Notes: generated by a model from the sequence alone, not told the origin. A stretch of DNA of 64,000 nt from Methanosarcina acetivorans C2A (GCF_000007345.1 NC_003552.1:1488001-1552000); one strand, 5' to 3'; positions 21,921 through 32,234 are shown, counted from the first letter of the stretch. Made by a program: numbers and translations.

Positions 21921-21935
21921 TATACTATTTATAGT
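21921..21935 (-). promoter_or_regulatory. TATA box upstream of tRNA-Lys and the polymerase operon
   Basis: Minus-strand ACTATAAATAGTATA is a near-ideal archaeal TATA box. The predicted start near 21895 would give about 100 bases of leader before the tRNA. The tRNA, and possibly rpoH and the polymerase genes, could be transcribed from it. Confidence 0.5.
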
Positions 21936-22313
21936 TAATGCTCGGTTTGCTTTTTTTCTTCAAATTTCTGAAAATCTTGGCTAAATTTTTTTGATATGTG
22001 TATGATTTATACAAATATTTTTCCTCCTCTCCTGGAAAGCTATATGTACGAGAATTTTCACTTTTTAAAAAGTAAAATTAAATTCAATTTGTTTCTCCAC
22101 ATATTCTGGTTAAACGGTAATTTTTGTCCCGATTTTGAATTACCCGCCGCTTTCCCCGCCGCACCCTCCAAAAAGAAGCATCAATTGATTTCATGTCTCA
22201 GTATGAAATACAAGTCTCAGTATTAAATCAATCATTTAACTTGATTTCACGCCCCAGTATTTAGGGTTAAAATTCCTGATACTTTTGTAATTGTTGGACA
22301 TTACATATCGGGA

Positions 22314-22368
22314 TATCCAAAAGAAATAAGATTAAGGTACGTATCCAAAAGAAATAAGATTAAGGTAC
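22314..22368. repeat. 28-bp tandem duplication 3' of the receiver-kinase gene
   Basis: The 27-base block beginning TATCCAAAAGAAATAAGATT occurs at 22314-22340 and again, identically, at 22342-22368. It sits in the convergence-free spacer after the kinase gene. The rest of 21936-22391 is AT-rich with no gene seen. Confidence 0.85.
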
Positions 22369-22391
22369 ATTAATTTCTCTAAGACAGATTC

Positions 22392-24242
22392 TTACTGCTT
22401 TTGTTTTACTGCAATTTTGATGATAAATTCAGTTCCGGAATCCCTTTTCAATTCAATTTCGCCATCTAACTGATCTACCAGAATGGTAACCAGCTGCAGC
22501 CCAAGAGTACAGGGACTTTCCATATCGACAGTTTCAGGCATACCCACTCCGTTATCCGAAATTGTCAAAATAAGATTGATGCTCTTATTATCTCCTCTTG
22601 TATTATCCCTTCCGGGGTTTTCTACTCCGGTATTTTCTACGCTGTTACTCTTGCATTCCCAGTTTTCTTCCCTGCAAAGTCTTATTTTAACTATCCCCTC
22701 ATCTCTCTCCGGGAATGCGTGCTTGAGGGAATTTGAAAAGAGTTCGTTAACAATTATTCCTAACGGGACAGCGGTATCCATGTCAAGGAAAGTTTTTTCT
22801 TCTATTTCCAGATGCAAATGGGCTTTATGATCTCCAATATTGTAACACTCGAAGATATTCTCTACCAGCTTTTGCATGTATGCCGCAAAATTCAGAGTGC
22901 CAATTTCCCCGGATTCATATAGTTCTTCATGGATTAAAGCCATAGAGATTACCCGGTTCTGGCTTTCCCTGAAGGCCTGTCTGATAGTGGGGTCTTCAAA
23001 CTTTTCAGCCTGTAGGTCCAGTAATGAAGAAATTACCTGCAGGTTATTTTTGATCCTGTGATGGATTTCTTTTATGCGGGATTCTTTCATCGCAACAAGG
23101 GCTTCTTCTGCTTTTTTTCTCTCGGTTATGTCATAAACAAAGCCCTGATAAAGCTCTTTATTCTCTTCTGAAATGTTCTGGATAATTTCATGTATCCAGC
23201 GAATTTCTCCGTCTTTTTTCCTGATCCTGTACTCGTGCTTGACAAATGCGTTTGGAGTGGCTTTCATTTTTTGTACTTTTTTCAGAAGCTCTGTAAGGTC
23301 TTCAGGTTCCACAATTTCCCGCCAGTGAAGTTTTCCGGAAAGGAAAACTTCTTTTGTATATCCCGTGAGTTCTGCAACAGCTCCATGTAAAAAAATAGGA
23401 ATAAAGTTTTCATCCAGCTGAGTGCCTATCCCCCTGAAGTTCTGCAGATATGACTGGACGCGCTCTTCACTTTTTAGAAGTTCTTCTTCTGCTTTTTTTC
23501 TCTTGGTTATATCCCTGGCAATAATTGAGATAGCAGTCAGGTTTTCAGAGCCGCCAAAAACCGGAGAAAGAGTTATTGAGACCTTTATTTCCATGCCGTC
23601 CTTTCTTAACATTGAAGTCTCATAATGATAGATTTTCTCTCCTTTTTTAATCCTCTCAACTAATTCTTTGGTCTCTCCGACCAGAAGGGGAGGGGTCAGG
23701 ATGGACATGTGCTTTCCGAGAATTTCTTCAGCCGAATAACCATAAATTTGTTCCGCACCTTTGTTCCAGCTGACAATAATGCCATCAAGGGATTCTGTCA
23801 CAATACCATCATTTGATGATTCCACAATATTTGCTAAGCTTTGAACCTTCTCTTCCGCCTTTTTGCGTTCAATGGAATACCGGATAGAACGTTTTAATAA
23901 CCTGCCGTCTGCTTGCCCTTTGACTAAATAGTCCTGAGCACCTTTTTTTACAGCCTCGATTCCGATTTTTTCATCATTCATGCCAGTTAATATTATTATG
24001 GGAGTTCGCGAATTTCTTTTATTAATCTCAAGAAAGGTGTCGATGCCATCACTATCTGGCAATCTCAGATCTGACAATATAACATCAAATTGATGCTCTT
24101 TGAGAAGAACTAAACCCTCGTTAAGGGTTTCGACGCTTTTAAGTTCAAATGGGAAGTCGGCGAAATCCTCTAGTAATTCTTCAATTAGATTCGCATCCCC
24201 GGGGTTATCCTCAAAAAGCAATATTTGAACATTTTTCTCCAT
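22392..24242 (-). CDS. Receiver-PAS-PAS histidine kinase (HisKA_2 type)
   Basis: A 616-residue soluble sensor kinase with no membrane segment. Residues about 1-125 are a receiver domain with the acidic pair ED, phospho-acceptor D58 (DVILSDLRLP) and conserved K108. Two PAS domains follow (about 135-255 and 262-380), each ending in DIT(K/E)RKKAEE. The kinase core starts with EIHHRIKNNLQVISSLLDLQ, the HisKA_2 histidine box, then NELFSNSLKHAF and SDNGVGMP for ATP binding. It is the last gene of a four-gene co-directional set, 31 bases after a receiver gene, so phosphate could flow through the upstream receivers to this protein. Signal is unknown. Confidence 0.9.
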   Translation of the reverse strand: MEKNVQILLFEDNPGDANLIEELLEDFADFPFELKSVETLNEGLVLLKEHQFDVILSDLRLPDSDGIDTFLEINKRNSRTPIIILTGMNDEKIGIEAVKKGAQDYLVKGQADGRLLKRSIRYSIERKKAEEKVQSLANIVESSNDGIVTESLDGIIVSWNKGAEQIYGYSAEEILGKHMSILTPPLLVGETKELVERIKKGEKIYHYETSMLRKDGMEIKVSITLSPVFGGSENLTAISIIARDITKRKKAEEELLKSEERVQSYLQNFRGIGTQLDENFIPIFLHGAVAELTGYTKEVFLSGKLHWREIVEPEDLTELLKKVQKMKATPNAFVKHEYRIRKKDGEIRWIHEIIQNISEENKELYQGFVYDITERKKAEEALVAMKESRIKEIHHRIKNNLQVISSLLDLQAEKFEDPTIRQAFRESQNRVISMALIHEELYESGEIGTLNFAAYMQKLVENIFECYNIGDHKAHLHLEIEEKTFLDMDTAVPLGIIVNELFSNSLKHAFPERDEGIVKIRLCREENWECKSNSVENTGVENPGRDNTRGDNKSINLILTISDNGVGMPETVDMESPCTLGLQLVTILVDQLDGEIELKRDSGTEFIIKIAVKQKQ

Positions 24243-24273
24243 GCTGAACAGTCCTGTCCGGGTTACTCTGAGT

Positions 24274-24720
24274 TTATTTTGACGGTAGTTTCACAACTTC
24301 GAGCCAGAAATCTTCTATGGATTTAATTACCCTTATGAATTGATCAAAGTCGACAGGTTTAGTAACATATGCGTTGGCGTGAAGATTATAGGATTTAAGT
24401 ACGTCTTCTTCAGCCTTGGAAGTGGTTAGAACTACCACAGGTATATTCTTCAGGTCATCATCTTCCTTTATTTCTTCAAGGACCTCTCGTCCGTCTTTTT
24501 TCGGCAAATTCAGATCCAGAAGGATTATATCCGGGCGTGAAATGCCAGAAAACTGCTTTTCCCCGCGTAAAAAGAGTATTGCTTCTTCTCCGTCCTCTAC
24601 GATGTGAAGATTGTTCCTGATTTTTGCCTCTTCGAAAACCTCTTCAATTAACCCGACGTCTCCTTCACTATCCTCTACTAAAAGAATTTCTATAGGTTTG
24701 GCAGCTACCTTTGTTTTCAT
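24274..24720 (-). CDS. Single-domain response regulator (Rcp1/CheY-like)
   Basis: A 148-residue stand-alone receiver domain with no output domain. The acidic residues lie in LVEDSEGD, the phospho-acceptor aspartate in IILLDLNLPKKDG, the switch Thr in VVLTTSKAEED and the conserved Lys in YVTKPVDF. The long beta3-alpha3 loop and the C-terminal FDQFIRVIKSIEDFW are typical of Rcp-type regulators paired with PAS/GAF kinases. It is nearly identical along much of its length to the adjacent receiver, so the two arose by tandem duplication. Confidence 0.92.
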   Translation of the reverse strand: MKTKVAAKPIEILLVEDSEGDVGLIEEVFEEAKIRNNLHIVEDGEEAILFLRGEKQFSGISRPDIILLDLNLPKKDGREVLEEIKEDDDLKNIPVVVLTTSKAEEDVLKSYNLHANAYVTKPVDFDQFIRVIKSIEDFWLEVVKLPSK

Positions 24721-24778
24721 TTATACAGACCTTCTTAGCTGGTTAAGCAAAATAGAAATTTTGAATATTCTTATCCTG

Positions 24779-25219
24779 TTAAGTAAGATTTACGACTTCA
24801 AGCCAGAAGTTTTCTATGGATTTAATTACCTTTATGAATTGGTCAAAGTCTACAGGCTTGGTGACATATGCATTGGCATGAAGCTTATAAGACTCAAGTA
24901 TGTCTTCTTCAGCTCTGGAAGTGGTTAGAACTACCACAGGTATATTCTTCAGGTCATCATCTTCCTTTATTTCTTCAAGGACCTCACGTCCGTCTTTTTT
25001 CGGTAAATTCAAATCGAGGAGAATTATTCCCGGGCGTGGGACATCTGAAAATTTTCCCTCTCTAAGTAAGAAATGTACCGCCTCTTCTCCGTCTTCTACA
25101 ACATAAAGTTTATTCCGGACTTTTGAGCTTTCGAAGACTTCTTCGATTAACCCAACATCTCCTTTGTTATCTTCCACCAAAAGAATATCTACCGGTTTAA
25201 ATGCCGTCCATGTTTCCAT
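24779..25219 (-). CDS. Single-domain response regulator (Rcp1/CheY-like), tandem paralogue
   Basis: A 146-residue stand-alone receiver, paralogous to the neighbouring gene. It has LVEDNKGD, IILLDLNLPKKDG, VVLTTSRAEED and YVTKPVDF. The central and 3' portions are almost identical in DNA to the copy at 24274-24720, while the segment around the second helix differs, so the copies are diverging there. It is 97 bases after the giant kinase, its likely phosphodonor. Confidence 0.92.
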   Translation of the reverse strand: METWTAFKPVDILLVEDNKGDVGLIEEVFESSKVRNKLYVVEDGEEAVHFLLREGKFSDVPRPGIILLDLNLPKKDGREVLEEIKEDDDLKNIPVVVLTTSRAEEDILESYKLHANAYVTKPVDFDQFIKVIKSIENFWLEVVNLT

Positions 25220-25316
25220 TTACAAGCCCTTCTTAATTACAAGGTAAGATCTTAAATTTTTTTTATCTCGGACAAAAAGCTTATCGGGGTTTAGCCGGGT
25301 CCTGACGATCAAATTT

Positions 25317-28300
25317 TCACTCCTTAATTTTGTTTAATGCAATTTTTTCAAAGCTGGCCGGTAAAGTGAAATAAAAAGTTGAACCTCTTCCCGGCTCAGA
25401 CTTTACCCATATGTCTCCTCCATGCCTTTCTATTATTTTTTTACAAATTGAAAGCCCGATTCCCGTTCCCGGATATTCTTCCCTTTTATGCAGTCTTTTA
25501 AATACTTCAAAGATCTTCTCCGAATATTTAGGATTGATTCCAATTCCATTGTCCTGTACCGAAAAACGCCACTTATCATCTTCTTTTTCCGCGGAAACAT
25601 GAATTTTTGGGGCTTCTTTACTGCGGAATTTTATTGCATTGCTGATCAGGTTCTGAAATACCTGAGTCAGCTGAGTGCCATCTGCCATTATCTCAGGCAA
25701 AGAATCGTATGATACGGTAGCTTCATTTTCTTTTATGGAAACCTCCAGATCAGATAACACGTAGTTCAAAATGGATTCGCAATCAGTAGGTTCGAATTCT
25801 CTGGCCTTGGTGGTTACCCGGGAAAATTCCAGGAGATCATTTATCAGGCTCTGCATACGAGAGGCTCCGTCCACGGCAAAATAGATGTATTTATCAGCCC
25901 TTTCGTCAAGTTCGCCCTGATATCTCCTTTGTAAAAGCTGCAAATAACTTGCTATCATCCTTAGCGGTTCCTGTAAGTCGTGGGACGATACGTAAGCAAA
26001 CTGCTCCAGGTCCGCTTTTGAGCGAGCAAGTTCTTCCAATTTCAGTTCTAATATTTTTTCTGCCTTCTTGAGCTCGGTTACATCCCTCGCTGCAGCAAAA
26101 ACTCCAATAACCTGACCGGATTCATCCCTGTAAATCGAAGCATTATATAATACGGGAGTTACGCTTCCGTTCCTGTGCTGGATTTCAAGCGCATAATCCA
26201 GCACTGCCCCTTTTCTGAATACTTGCTGATATCCTTCTTTGGCTTTTTCAGGCTCAGTGAAATAATTCGTAAAATCAGTACCTATAAGTTCGCCCCTTGA
26301 ATAGCCGGTAATCTGTTCCGTGGCTTTATTTACATCGGTTATTTTTCCATCAGGACCTATAGTAACAAGAGGATCGAGACTGGCTTCGAGCAGGCTGCGG
26401 TTATAAATGTTTGATAGCCTCAAAGCTTCTTCTGCTTTCTTGCGTTCAGTAATATCTCTGGCAATAGCAGAAAGTGCTATAATCTTTCCAGAGTCATCAA
26501 AAACCGGAGAAAGAGCTACTGATATATCTACTAATGTACTATCCTTCTTTAACCGCACAGTTTCGTAGTGGTTGATTCCTTCTCCCTGTTTAATCCTTTC
26601 AATTAACTGTTTTATTTCCCCTTTAAGATTAGCCGGCTCAAGCACTGACATTTTTTTTCCGAGGATTTCTTCAGCCGGGTAACCATAAACCCTTTCTGCC
26701 CCTTTGTTCCAGCTGGTAATCATACCATCCAGAGACATAGTTATAACGGCGTCATCTGACGATTCCACAGCACTCACAAGTGTCTTAATTTTCTCTTCTG
26801 CTTTCTTTAGTTCAGTAATGTCCCTGGCTGCAGCAAAAACCCCGATAACTTCCCCGATCTCATCCCTATAAACTGAAGCGTTATACAGAACATGAGTTAT
26901 ATGCCGGTCTCTATGTAGAACCTCCAGCGGGTAGTCCCTTACCAGTCCTTTCTGGAACACATGCCTGTAACCTTCTTTTGCTTTCTCAGGCTCGGTAAAG
27001 TAATCTGAGAAGTCAGTGCCTATAAGCTCGTCCCGCGAATAGCCGGTAATCGTTTCCGTAGAGCTGTTGACATCGGTTATTTTTCCGTCGGCCCCGATTG
27101 TAACGAGAGGGTCCAGGCTGGCTTCGATCAGGCTGCGGTTATATTTACTTGCAAGTTCCAATGTTTTTTCAGCTAGTTTACGTTCGGTAACGTCCTGGAC
27201 TGTTCCCTTCATCTGAACAGGGACATTTTCTCTGTCAAAAACAACCTCCCCCTGTTCGTGTACGATACGCTCCTTCCCGTCAGCACGGATAATCCGATGG
27301 TCGATGCTGTAAGTTTTTCCGTTGAAAGCTTCTTTTACCGCATCATCCACAAGGACCCTGTCTTCCGGGTGCACATAACTCAAAAACGAATCGTAAGTAG
27401 CACAGAATTCCTGAGGTCTGAAGCCGAAAATCCGATAAATTTCATCAGACCAGAATAATTTATTGCTTACAATATTCCAGTTCCAGTTTCCGAGATGAGA
27501 CATTTTTTGAGCTTCAGCAAGCCCTTTTTCACTTTCTTTCAATAATTTGTAAGCTTTCCTGAGCTTAAGAGTTCTTTTTTCAACCAGCTTTTTCAGGTTG
27601 TCACGTGCTTCTTTCAACTCGATTTCTGCTTCTTTTATGTCGGTGATATCACGCGAAATGGCAAGAACGGAAGTGACCTCGCCATCAACAAACTCGGGTA
27701 CTATTCGCGTACTGAAGTAGTATTCTTTTCCCGAAGGTGATATATAGTGGAACTCCATTTTTTCGGTTTTTCCCGAGGCAAAAACTGTTTGATAGTGGCC
27801 TTCCCAGAACGTCACCAGTTCAGGGTCCATTCCCAGTTCGCTATTAGTTTTCCCGATGATTTCTTCAGGAGACCTGCCATAAGGTTCCGTAGCTGCTGGG
27901 TTAACATACAGGTGACGGTTCTGTCTGTCAAAACGGGCAATTACATCAGGAGAATTTTCTGCAAGTGTACGGAAGCGTTTTTCACTCTTACGAAGTAACT
28001 CATATGCTTCATTGAGTTCCTCGGACTGAGCCTGCAACTCCTCCGATTGCACCTGGAGATTCTCATACGCCTCACTCAAAGCCTCCTCAGCCCGCTTGCG
28101 CTCGATGGCCACCGATACCTGGTCAGCTACGGTTTTCATGAGGGCAAGCTCGTCCTCCTTAAAGTCCTTTCTGCTCTTTGTGCCAAAAGAAAGTGTGCCT
28201 ATTGTCGTCTCTCCTACATGGAGCGGATGACAGGCATACGCCTGAATCCCCATCGACCGCACGAGATCTGCCCGCTTGTCCCAATTATACTGCACATCCT

Positions 28301-29687
28301 CGGCAACTATGCGGCAGCCATCACGGGCCACACAACCGCAGATAGCCACTCCTTTATCCAGCCATTCAATTTCTTTAGCTGCCTCCGCACTTATCCCGCC
28401 GCAGGCGTTGAGATGAAGCTTTCCATTTTCCCTGTCAAAAACGTAGTTGAAGAACACGTCACATTTCAGGTATCGCATCACATTCTCGGCGATAGTCAGG
28501 ATCGTAGTCTCGGGTTCTTTGCTCGAAAGGAGGAAGGCATTTGCCTCGCTCAGGAGCTCGAAGCGCTTTTTGCTCTCGATTAACGCTTCATTCGTTTTCA
28601 TAAGTTCTTCGGCCTGAGCATGTAACTCCTCATTTTGCGCCTGTAGCTCTTCGGCCTGAGCATGTAACTCCTCCGATTGAACCTGGATATTCTCATAGGC
28701 TTCAAACAGTGTTTCCTCAGTCTGTTTACGTTCCGTTATGTCACGGGCAACATGCACACTCCCGATAAGGTTCCCTTTTGAATCATAAAGTGGTGAGACA
28801 CTTACTAAGAAACAACCACCAAGGCAATCTTCGCAAACCTCTGTTGTGTGTTCAAGCTCGTCTTTAAGCAACTGCCTGTGCGGACAAAAAGAAGGGGGCT
28901 CGTCCGTCCCATGGATGGCATGATAGCAGGTTAGCCCCACACACTCTTCCGGTGTCACTCCCAATTTTGCCGCCATTGCTCTGTTCGCACGAACAATCCG
29001 GTATTCAGTATCAAGTATGGCTATCAGGTCCGGCACGGCATCAAAGGTATATTTCCAATCTTTTGCGGCTTGAAGAGCGGTTTCTTCTGCTCTCTTGCGT
29101 TTTGAGCTCTCGATCTGCTCCCATTTTTCTTCCCTTTTAATCAGAGCAAACTGGTGGTTGATTACCACGTCAACTATTTCAGTTGAATTACACTTCTCAA
29201 GGCAATAAGTACACAGTGCTATCATACGGTAATTACCGATAACTCTGTCCACTTCTTCTTCATAATCAACAAAATCATTCCAATCCTTTTTTTCCAGCCA
29301 GAAGGTGTTCCCTGTCAATCTCAAACCGTCATAGCCATTGGCCAGGGCTTTATTGAGTTTTTCGATCCACCCGTTCAATACTCTTTCCGAATCGAAAGAA
29401 CCTTCCTGTACATACCAGTGAGTGTAGGGAATGATCTCTATCTGCCCTTTCTCAAGGTAAGTATCAAGGTCGGGAACAGCTCTTCTAAGGGCTTCTTTTG
29501 CATCTTTCACATCCAGAGGTTGCGATGTAACCCACATGCAGAACTCATTGTTTTCCAGCCCTGCTTTTAAGTAAGGGACAAGTACATCCATCAAATCTTC
29601 TTTTGTCTGGTAAAACTGGCAGAAATGCGTCCCCCAGGGAATATCCCCAATTATATCAATCCCGGACGTCCTTAGTTTTTCTTCCAT
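25317..29687 (-). CDS. Giant MEDS-PAS-GAF-PAS histidine kinase
   Basis: A 1456-residue soluble kinase. It opens with a MEDS domain (methanogen/methylotroph DcmR sensory; GDIPWGTHFCQFYQTKEDL, about 1-190). A PAS domain (205-325), a coiled coil of repeated AEELHAQ/AEELQAQ units (330-375), a GAF domain (380-545) and a second short coiled coil follow. Then come five more PAS domains (about 580-1220), two pairs of which are close duplicates. The core is a standard HisKA (YVSSHDLQEPLRMIASYLQL) and HATPase (NLISNAIKF, DNGIGI, GTGIGLSICKKI). Cys-rich spots in MEDS (CTYCLEKC) and PAS1 (CEDCLGGC) could bind a metal or sense redox. It is first of the four-gene signalling operon. Confidence 0.92.
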   Translation of the reverse strand: MEEKLRTSGIDIIGDIPWGTHFCQFYQTKEDLMDVLVPYLKAGLENNEFCMWVTSQPLDVKDAKEALRRAVPDLDTYLEKGQIEIIPYTHWYVQEGSFDSERVLNGWIEKLNKALANGYDGLRLTGNTFWLEKKDWNDFVDYEEEVDRVIGNYRMIALCTYCLEKCNSTEIVDVVINHQFALIKREEKWEQIESSKRKRAEETALQAAKDWKYTFDAVPDLIAILDTEYRIVRANRAMAAKLGVTPEECVGLTCYHAIHGTDEPPSFCPHRQLLKDELEHTTEVCEDCLGGCFLVSVSPLYDSKGNLIGSVHVARDITERKQTEETLFEAYENIQVQSEELHAQAEELQAQNEELHAQAEELMKTNEALIESKKRFELLSEANAFLLSSKEPETTILTIAENVMRYLKCDVFFNYVFDRENGKLHLNACGGISAEAAKEIEWLDKGVAICGCVARDGCRIVAEDVQYNWDKRADLVRSMGIQAYACHPLHVGETTIGTLSFGTKSRKDFKEDELALMKTVADQVSVAIERKRAEEALSEAYENLQVQSEELQAQSEELNEAYELLRKSEKRFRTLAENSPDVIARFDRQNRHLYVNPAATEPYGRSPEEIIGKTNSELGMDPELVTFWEGHYQTVFASGKTEKMEFHYISPSGKEYYFSTRIVPEFVDGEVTSVLAISRDITDIKEAEIELKEARDNLKKLVEKRTLKLRKAYKLLKESEKGLAEAQKMSHLGNWNWNIVSNKLFWSDEIYRIFGFRPQEFCATYDSFLSYVHPEDRVLVDDAVKEAFNGKTYSIDHRIIRADGKERIVHEQGEVVFDRENVPVQMKGTVQDVTERKLAEKTLELASKYNRSLIEASLDPLVTIGADGKITDVNSSTETITGYSRDELIGTDFSDYFTEPEKAKEGYRHVFQKGLVRDYPLEVLHRDRHITHVLYNASVYRDEIGEVIGVFAAARDITELKKAEEKIKTLVSAVESSDDAVITMSLDGMITSWNKGAERVYGYPAEEILGKKMSVLEPANLKGEIKQLIERIKQGEGINHYETVRLKKDSTLVDISVALSPVFDDSGKIIALSAIARDITERKKAEEALRLSNIYNRSLLEASLDPLVTIGPDGKITDVNKATEQITGYSRGELIGTDFTNYFTEPEKAKEGYQQVFRKGAVLDYALEIQHRNGSVTPVLYNASIYRDESGQVIGVFAAARDVTELKKAEKILELKLEELARSKADLEQFAYVSSHDLQEPLRMIASYLQLLQRRYQGELDERADKYIYFAVDGASRMQSLINDLLEFSRVTTKAREFEPTDCESILNYVLSDLEVSIKENEATVSYDSLPEIMADGTQLTQVFQNLISNAIKFRSKEAPKIHVSAEKEDDKWRFSVQDNGIGINPKYSEKIFEVFKRLHKREEYPGTGIGLSICKKIIERHGGDIWVKSEPGRGSTFYFTLPASFEKIALNKIKE

Positions 29688-31001
29688 TCATCACTTCTCC
29701 GTTCTTCAAAAACGATTTAAAAATTCAGTTTTACTGGATGCTGCCGATTTATTTTCTTGACTCCGGAATATTTTTAAACTCTTTGCCATGTCATAAAGGA
29801 GTTTACGTATCTTTTTCAGGATGCTGCGGTCTGCTTGACATAATATTCTTCCAGGTCAGTATCTCCCGATCATGTTTGTATATAAGGTAAGATATAAATG
29901 CGTAAGTCACGAAAATACTGAAGGTGCTGGAATCTGCATATCATTTTGCATATTTGTATCATAGATGTAGATGCAGTGAGTTAGTTTTTAGAGTACATTG
30001 AGAAGACTGGTTCAATGTAGAGCCCAAAACCTGTTATTTTCAAACAGGTTCTAAAAAATAGGTTCTACAAAACAGGTTCCACACTACATTAAGGCAGGCT
30101 TTCAAAGGTATTCTATGTTTTTCTTAGTTCTGATTTACGTAAACTTCCTTTTTATAAAATTGAGTCCTTAATGTTTTTTCAAAGTTTTCTCAAAAATAAG
30201 TAAACATATTCGTTATTTAAGCATTTTCAAATTAAATCGTATAATTGTCATGCTCTTTATTATGAACGTCCAGCTTATAAGTTGTCGCTGTCAACTGTTT
30301 AAAAAGCTTGTCTTTCATCCAAAAACGTTAAAAATGAGGCGAAGCAAATACTATTATTCTTATCAAAAATTGAAAGCTATTCATGATAGCAGCTCTTTTT
30401 TCCTGTTTCCGGTGTCTGAAAATCTGAGATGACTAAGTGAGTGGCACCTTCCCTGAAGAGGCTTCTTATTTGGCATGAAAGTTCTTTCAATTACTTCCAT
30501 GCCAAAGAAAACATTTCTTCCATGTCTATACTTAAACTGATATCGATCTTTCCAAGAGTGCAGGTCTGAAAAATGTTTTTAACAAGTCTCTGAATGTATG
30601 GTGAAAAATTCAAGGTACGGTTCCTCTGCCTTCGTGTAATTTTTTAATATATCAATTGATGTTGCTCTCGAATTTGTAAAATGGTGTCAAAAATTCAAAT
30701 TCATTTGCAATTACGGGTGAGGTAAGTGTTTATCAAATTCGAATGGAAGAAATGAAGAGCTAATTTGGCATCTCTATAGGAATAGTATTTCCTATGTGCA
30801 AATATTTATATGTTTGTATCTTTATTGAAATTACTGACATCCTACAAAACAGAACAAAAAAAGGGTTGGTGTAAATGTTGAATTCATAAAATTTGATAAC
30901 GCAAGTTTTTTCTTTGATGGAAATGCCATCATTAAAACTTTTAATTTGAACGTCATGAAGGGAGATTAAATACCGATCAAAGGCATATCAGGCGGAATGA
31001 T
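29688..31001. other. 1.3-kb spacer with hairpin-forming repeat and kinase remnant
   Basis: No intact gene is seen. The motif AACCTGT / ACAGGTT forms a 7-bp stem at 30028-30050, and AACAGGTT-like words recur nearby to about 30095. A decayed kinase fragment lies at 30490-30640. AAATATTTATATG near 30803 is a plausible TATA box for the plus-strand genes that start at 31002. A 60-codon frame at 30250-30432 has no ribosome-binding site or recognisable motif. Confidence 0.5.
30490..30640 (-). pseudogene. Fragment of a HisKA_2 histidine kinase gene
   Basis: The minus strand reads TLNFSPYIQRLVKNIFQ, then LGKIDISLSIDMEE, ending in WK and a stop. The kinase at 34072-38139 reads TLNFSPYLQRLVKNLFQ and LGNVDISLSMDIEE at the same point. 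DNA similarity is roughly four bases in five over 145 bases. Both ends are lost, so this is the relic of a third kinase of this kind. Confidence 0.8.
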
Positions 31002-32234
31002 ATGAAAGTAATAGATGAAACAATGAGCATATACCAGATCTTAAGCGAATATCCTTTTTTGCTTAAAATATTCAAACAGCATGGAATGGAGAAATTTGAA
31101 AACAGGGAAGTTCTCGAAAAACTTGGTCCTTTACTGAAATTGAAAACAGCCCTATCAATGGTATCGGTGAATGAAGACTCCTTTATTGAGCTCCTGAACC
31201 AGGCTGTTTCGGACAGTGAAGCAAAAGGAGATTTTACCCTTGCAGATTCCCCGGAACGACAAAAAGAGCTGACCCTTCTTGCCCTTTTGCCTTGCGGCAT
31301 GAAGATGCCTTTTTCCCGTGCATTTGATGACTTTTCAGCTGAATACAGCAGGCAAATGAATAATGTACTCCATTCTCTTGTCGAAGGCAATGTCAACCAT
31401 GAGCTTTCCTATTATGCCTATATCGATCTGGTTACATCGATTGACGAACTCCCGGACATAATTATCAGTTCTGATATTAACAGTTTCTACCATAAATCCT
31501 TCCAGGAGAATTTCCTTAATAAAGAATATTTCGTAAATCTTAATTCATCCCCCATGAACATTGATTTTGAATCTATCGGTTTTGCAGATCCTCGCGCCCA
31601 GTTTACCATGATCTCTGCAAACCTTCTTGTTCTGGTTACAATAGATGAACTCATACAGGGTAATACCAGACCGGAGTCCTGGGAAGATCTCTTAAAAGCT
31701 GGGTACCGGAACAGGGTTGTTATGCGGGGACAGGATGGCTTTTTCTGTAATGGAGTACTGCTCCCGTTCTACCGGTTATACGGGATGGAGGGAATTAAAA
31801 AACTTGCTTCGTCAGTATATACGGGACTCCATCCGTCCGAGATGGTCAAAATGATAGACAGCAAAAAAGATGATGTACCACCCATGTATATCATGCCTCT
31901 CTTCTTTGCTAAGAAAATTCAGGACAAATCCCGGATAACAATCAATATACCTTCGGAAGGAGCTATTGTAAGCCCTGTGCAGATGCTGGTCAAAAAAAGT
32001 GCAGTAGAAAGGGTTAAGGAGATCACGGATTTTCTCTGTGGAAAAGGGTTTGGGAAAATCTCTGCCCGGGCTTTTTTCCCGACAACAAACCCTGAAGTTG
32101 AGAATAATCTTGAAGGAATCAAACTCTATTGGCTGGGCTGGGACTTCCTGATGAATACCGACATAGGAGAACTTAAAAAAGAAGTTGAAGAGGTTTTCAA
32201 TGCCCAGTTCAGAGAGACCGGAGGCTTTGTGTGA
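31002..32234 (+). CDS. Signal-less solute-binding-like protein with DUF1858-like N-terminal domain
   Basis: A 410-residue protein with two parts. Residues 1-65 resemble the DUF1858 helical domain (MSIYQILSEYPFLLKIFKQHGM), but without the cysteines often present in that domain. The remainder looks like a periplasmic-binding-protein type II fold of the iron/2-aminoethylphosphonate kind (ELPDIIISSDINSFYH, GFADPRAQFTMISANLLVLV, SWEDLLKAGYRNRVVM, and the C-terminal ISARAFFPTTNPEVEN). There is no signal peptide, lipobox or membrane segment, so it should be cytoplasmic. GGCGG precedes the ATG. Its stop overlaps the next start (GTGA), indicating coupling with the GTPase and, one base further on, the ABC ATPase. 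Function is not known to me. Confidence 0.75.
   Translation: MKVIDETMSIYQILSEYPFLLKIFKQHGMEKFENREVLEKLGPLLKLKTALSMVSVNEDSFIELLNQAVSDSEAKGDFTLADSPERQKELTLLALLPCGMKMPFSRAFDDFSAEYSRQMNNVLHSLVEGNVNHELSYYAYIDLVTSIDELPDIIISSDINSFYHKSFQENFLNKEYFVNLNSSPMNIDFESIGFADPRAQFTMISANLLVLVTIDELIQGNTRPESWEDLLKAGYRNRVVMRGQDGFFCNGVLLPFYRLYGMEGIKKLASSVYTGLHPSEMVKMIDSKKDDVPPMYIMPLFFAKKIQDKSRITINIPSEGAIVSPVQMLVKKSAVERVKEITDFLCGKGFGKISARAFFPTTNPEVENNLEGIKLYWLGWDFLMNTDIGELKKEVEEVFNAQFRETGGFV

Noticed and set aside
30250-30432. 60-codon plus-strand frame in the long spacer
   Set aside because: No ribosome-binding site, low-complexity composition, no motif.
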